Shown here: piece by piece, positions 4,957 to 5,812 of the stretch
How positions within the stretch are numbered: position 1 is the first letter of the stretch
Layout of the letters: every line of letters begins with the position of its first letter
Notes under the pieces: model-generated
The model's database searches: none
What the model was told of the DNA's origin: nothing
What the model saw: the letters and a program-made list of their open reading frames with translations, nothing else
From: Candidatus Methanophagales archaeon
Lineage (GTDB): Archaea; Halobacteriota; Syntropharchaeia; Alkanophagales; Methanospirareceae
Direction of reading: 5' to 3'
Assembly (NCBI GenBank): GCA_030617585.1
Contig: JAUWVD010000083.1
Coordinates: 1-5,812, forward strand
Length of the DNA: 5,812 nucleotides
Program-made: the position numbers and the translations under genes

Positions 4957-5607
4957 ATGAGCGGGAGAATAGCCAGTGGAGATGGGAACTTGGGGAGCTT
5001 TCAACTCTTTAATTTCTCGGTCCCGACAAAAGAAAGTGCAGAGAAGATCCTCTTTATTCAGATTGAATGCAATTTAAACATGCCTTCATCAGAATTAAAT
5101 GATAGAACTCCGTATGAAGATGTCGTGCTAAATAAAAGCGCCACAAATTTCTTCAACGCTTTCCCCGTCATAAAGAAAGCGCCGGTTTTTAATAGCAAAT
5201 ATCCTATATGGGCATGGTACCACCCAAAACCCGATTTGCGGCGAAGTGGGCACTTAACTCGTGATACATCCGGAGTGTGAATTGAATTTGTCGTCAGCCA
5301 GGATAGAGTATTATTGTCAGATTTTGGAGCATGGCACGCAGTTCTTAATTGTTGGTATCTGACTCTGTCAGAAGAGGAGTGTGACAATTGGGACAACCGC
5401 TGTGAAAGGGCGGGAATAAAAATATGTTGGGAAAATTGGCCGCCTTCATCCTCCGTTAAGGAAGAACTCATGCGGAGCTGGGAACGAATCTTCGACCTAG
5501 AACTTTTGAAACCGCATCCAGATTGGGTAGGCGGAGAAACAGTAGCATGCATCGAAAGAATATATATGGATGAAATAGAGAATGTAACTTACTTTAAGGC
5601 AAGGTAA
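4957..5607 (+). pseudogene. DUF3841-family protein interrupted by an in-frame TGA
   Basis: Two open stretches, 4957-5277 and 5281-5604, lie in the same frame and are separated only by a TGA at 5278-5280 (codon 108). Read together they give about 216 residues, close to the usual size of DUF3841 proteins. The conserved parts fall on both sides of the stop: YPIWAWYHPKPDLRRSG (from residue 82) before it, and IEF, LLSDFGAWHAVLNCWYL, RSWERIFDLE and a C-terminal VTYFKAR after it. The first 80 residues match the family poorly. The start has AGTGAG-like sequence a few bases upstream. TGA is used as a genuine stop in this window (mvhD), so the gene is most simply a recent nonsense pseudogene; a sequencing error is the alternative. 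DUF3841 has no established function that I know of. The second half could be expressed from the TTG at 5314, but it would lack the PIWAW region. Confidence 0.75.
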
Positions 5608-5635
5608 GTCTAAAATACAAGAAAGCTTAATTTTT

Positions 5636-5701
5636 GACACAGATTAACGCAGATTAACGCAGAAGAAATTAAATCAGTGTAAATCCGTGTAAATCTGCGT
5701 C
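5636..5701. repeat. Imperfect 33-bp-arm inverted repeat built of 10-bp CAGATTAACG-like units
   Basis: The left arm (5636-5668) has CAGATTAACG repeated in tandem with a 10-bp period. The right arm (5669-5701) carries the near-complementary series with units like TCCGTGTAAA. Pairing is centred between 5668 and 5669; most positions pair, with mismatches spaced about ten bases apart and some G-T pairs. The block closely resembles the dispersed 'cacagattaacacagatt' intergenic palindromes seen in many bacterial and archaeal genomes, whose role is unknown to me. It begins about 30 bases after the DUF3841 stop. Confidence 0.8.
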
Positions 5702-5708
5702 CTAAATT

Positions 5709-5719
5709 AAATTTATAGG
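5709..5719 (+). promoter_or_regulatory. TATA-like element before the last, partial gene
   Basis: AAATTTATAGG is centred about 36 bases ahead of the ATG at 5750 and would start transcription near 5740, leaving a leader of about ten bases. No Shine-Dalgarno sequence is present (only A-rich DNA), which fits a near-leaderless message. Confidence 0.3.
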
Positions 5720-5749
5720 TAGAAGTTATACGTTATATACAAAAACAAA

Positions 5750-5812
5750 ATGAAAAAGTATCCCGTATCAGAGACAAACAACAAGGAAAACGTAGATATG
5801 CTCAGGGATATG
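5750..5812 (+). CDS. Start of an unrecognised gene, runs off the right edge
   Basis: An ATG at 5750 opens a frame of 21 codons that is still open at the window end. The visible N-terminus, MKKYPVSETNNKENVDMLRD, is hydrophilic and has no signal peptide. It is too short to assign to a family. The frame upstream is closed by a TAG at 5720-5722 and offers no better start. A TATA-like element about 36 bases upstream gives modest support. Confidence 0.4.
   Translation, partial: MKKYPVSETNNKENVDMLRDM

Noticed and set aside
4795..5004. A 69-residue minus-strand frame rich in hydrophobic residues, resembling a small membrane protein.
   Set aside because: The minus strand here is T-rich, which alone yields Phe/Leu/Ile codons; no ribosome binding site is seen and it overlaps the DUF3841 gene on the other strand.
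4896..5012. A short plus-strand frame of 38 codons beginning MPKTRSKTCFEANKAVEV.
   Set aside because: No ribosome binding site, no family resemblance, and it overlaps the DUF3841 start in another frame.
5058..5552. A 164-residue minus-strand frame across the DUF3841 gene.
   Set aside because: The plus strand over the same bases carries clear DUF3841 motifs; the minus translation has no recognisable domain and is a shadow.
5636..5701. The inverted repeat as a CRISPR array or as a tRNA-like gene.
   Set aside because: The units are 10 bp with no unique spacers, and no cloverleaf can be drawn; it is a palindrome of tandem short units.

Overview
The window looks like a euryarchaeal chromosome segment from a methanogenic or anaerobic alkane/methane-oxidising lineage. 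An ANME-1 or Syntrophoarchaeia-like host is my guess; the sequence alone does not prove it. The evidence is a heterodisulfide-reductase gene set of archaeal type (mvhD, an fdhB-like gene, hdrC), TATA boxes preceded by CCGAAAA-type BRE elements, AGGTGA-type ribosome binding sites, and small winged-helix regulators of archaeal style.

Layout. Positions 1-1676 (minus strand) hold a compact operon transcribed right to left: mvhD (ATGA overlap with the next gene), an fdhB-like F420-binding iron-sulfur subunit, and the first 60 codons of hdrC, which runs off the left edge. Its promoter lies at about 1712-1755 and carries a small dyad between the TATA box and the predicted start. Positions 1823-3672 (minus) hold a two-gene signalling operon: a winged-HTH/PAS/GAF/PAS protein without a kinase domain, and a stand-alone receiver. 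Positions 3673-3895 are a divergent promoter region with repeated GGTAAC elements and a dyad. Positions 3896-4171 (plus) encode a 91-residue winged-helix regulator. From about 4172 to the right end the sequence looks like a decayed accessory patch. It holds an ATPase-only fragment of a histidine kinase (minus), a DUF3841-family gene broken by an in-frame TGA, a long imperfect inverted repeat with 10-bp periodicity, and the start of one unrecognised gene that leaves the window.

How the genes may work together. MvhD, the FdhB-like subunit and HdrC are the parts that connect an F420-dependent (or formate-dependent) module to HdrA/HdrB, so the left operon probably encodes a soluble electron-bifurcating or confurcating heterodisulfide reductase using F420. 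No hydrogenase or formate dehydrogenase catalytic subunit is visible. The adjacent HTH-PAS-GAF-PAS and receiver pair could sense redox or a ligand and control transcription, but nothing in the sequence ties it to the Hdr operon except adjacency and shared orientation.
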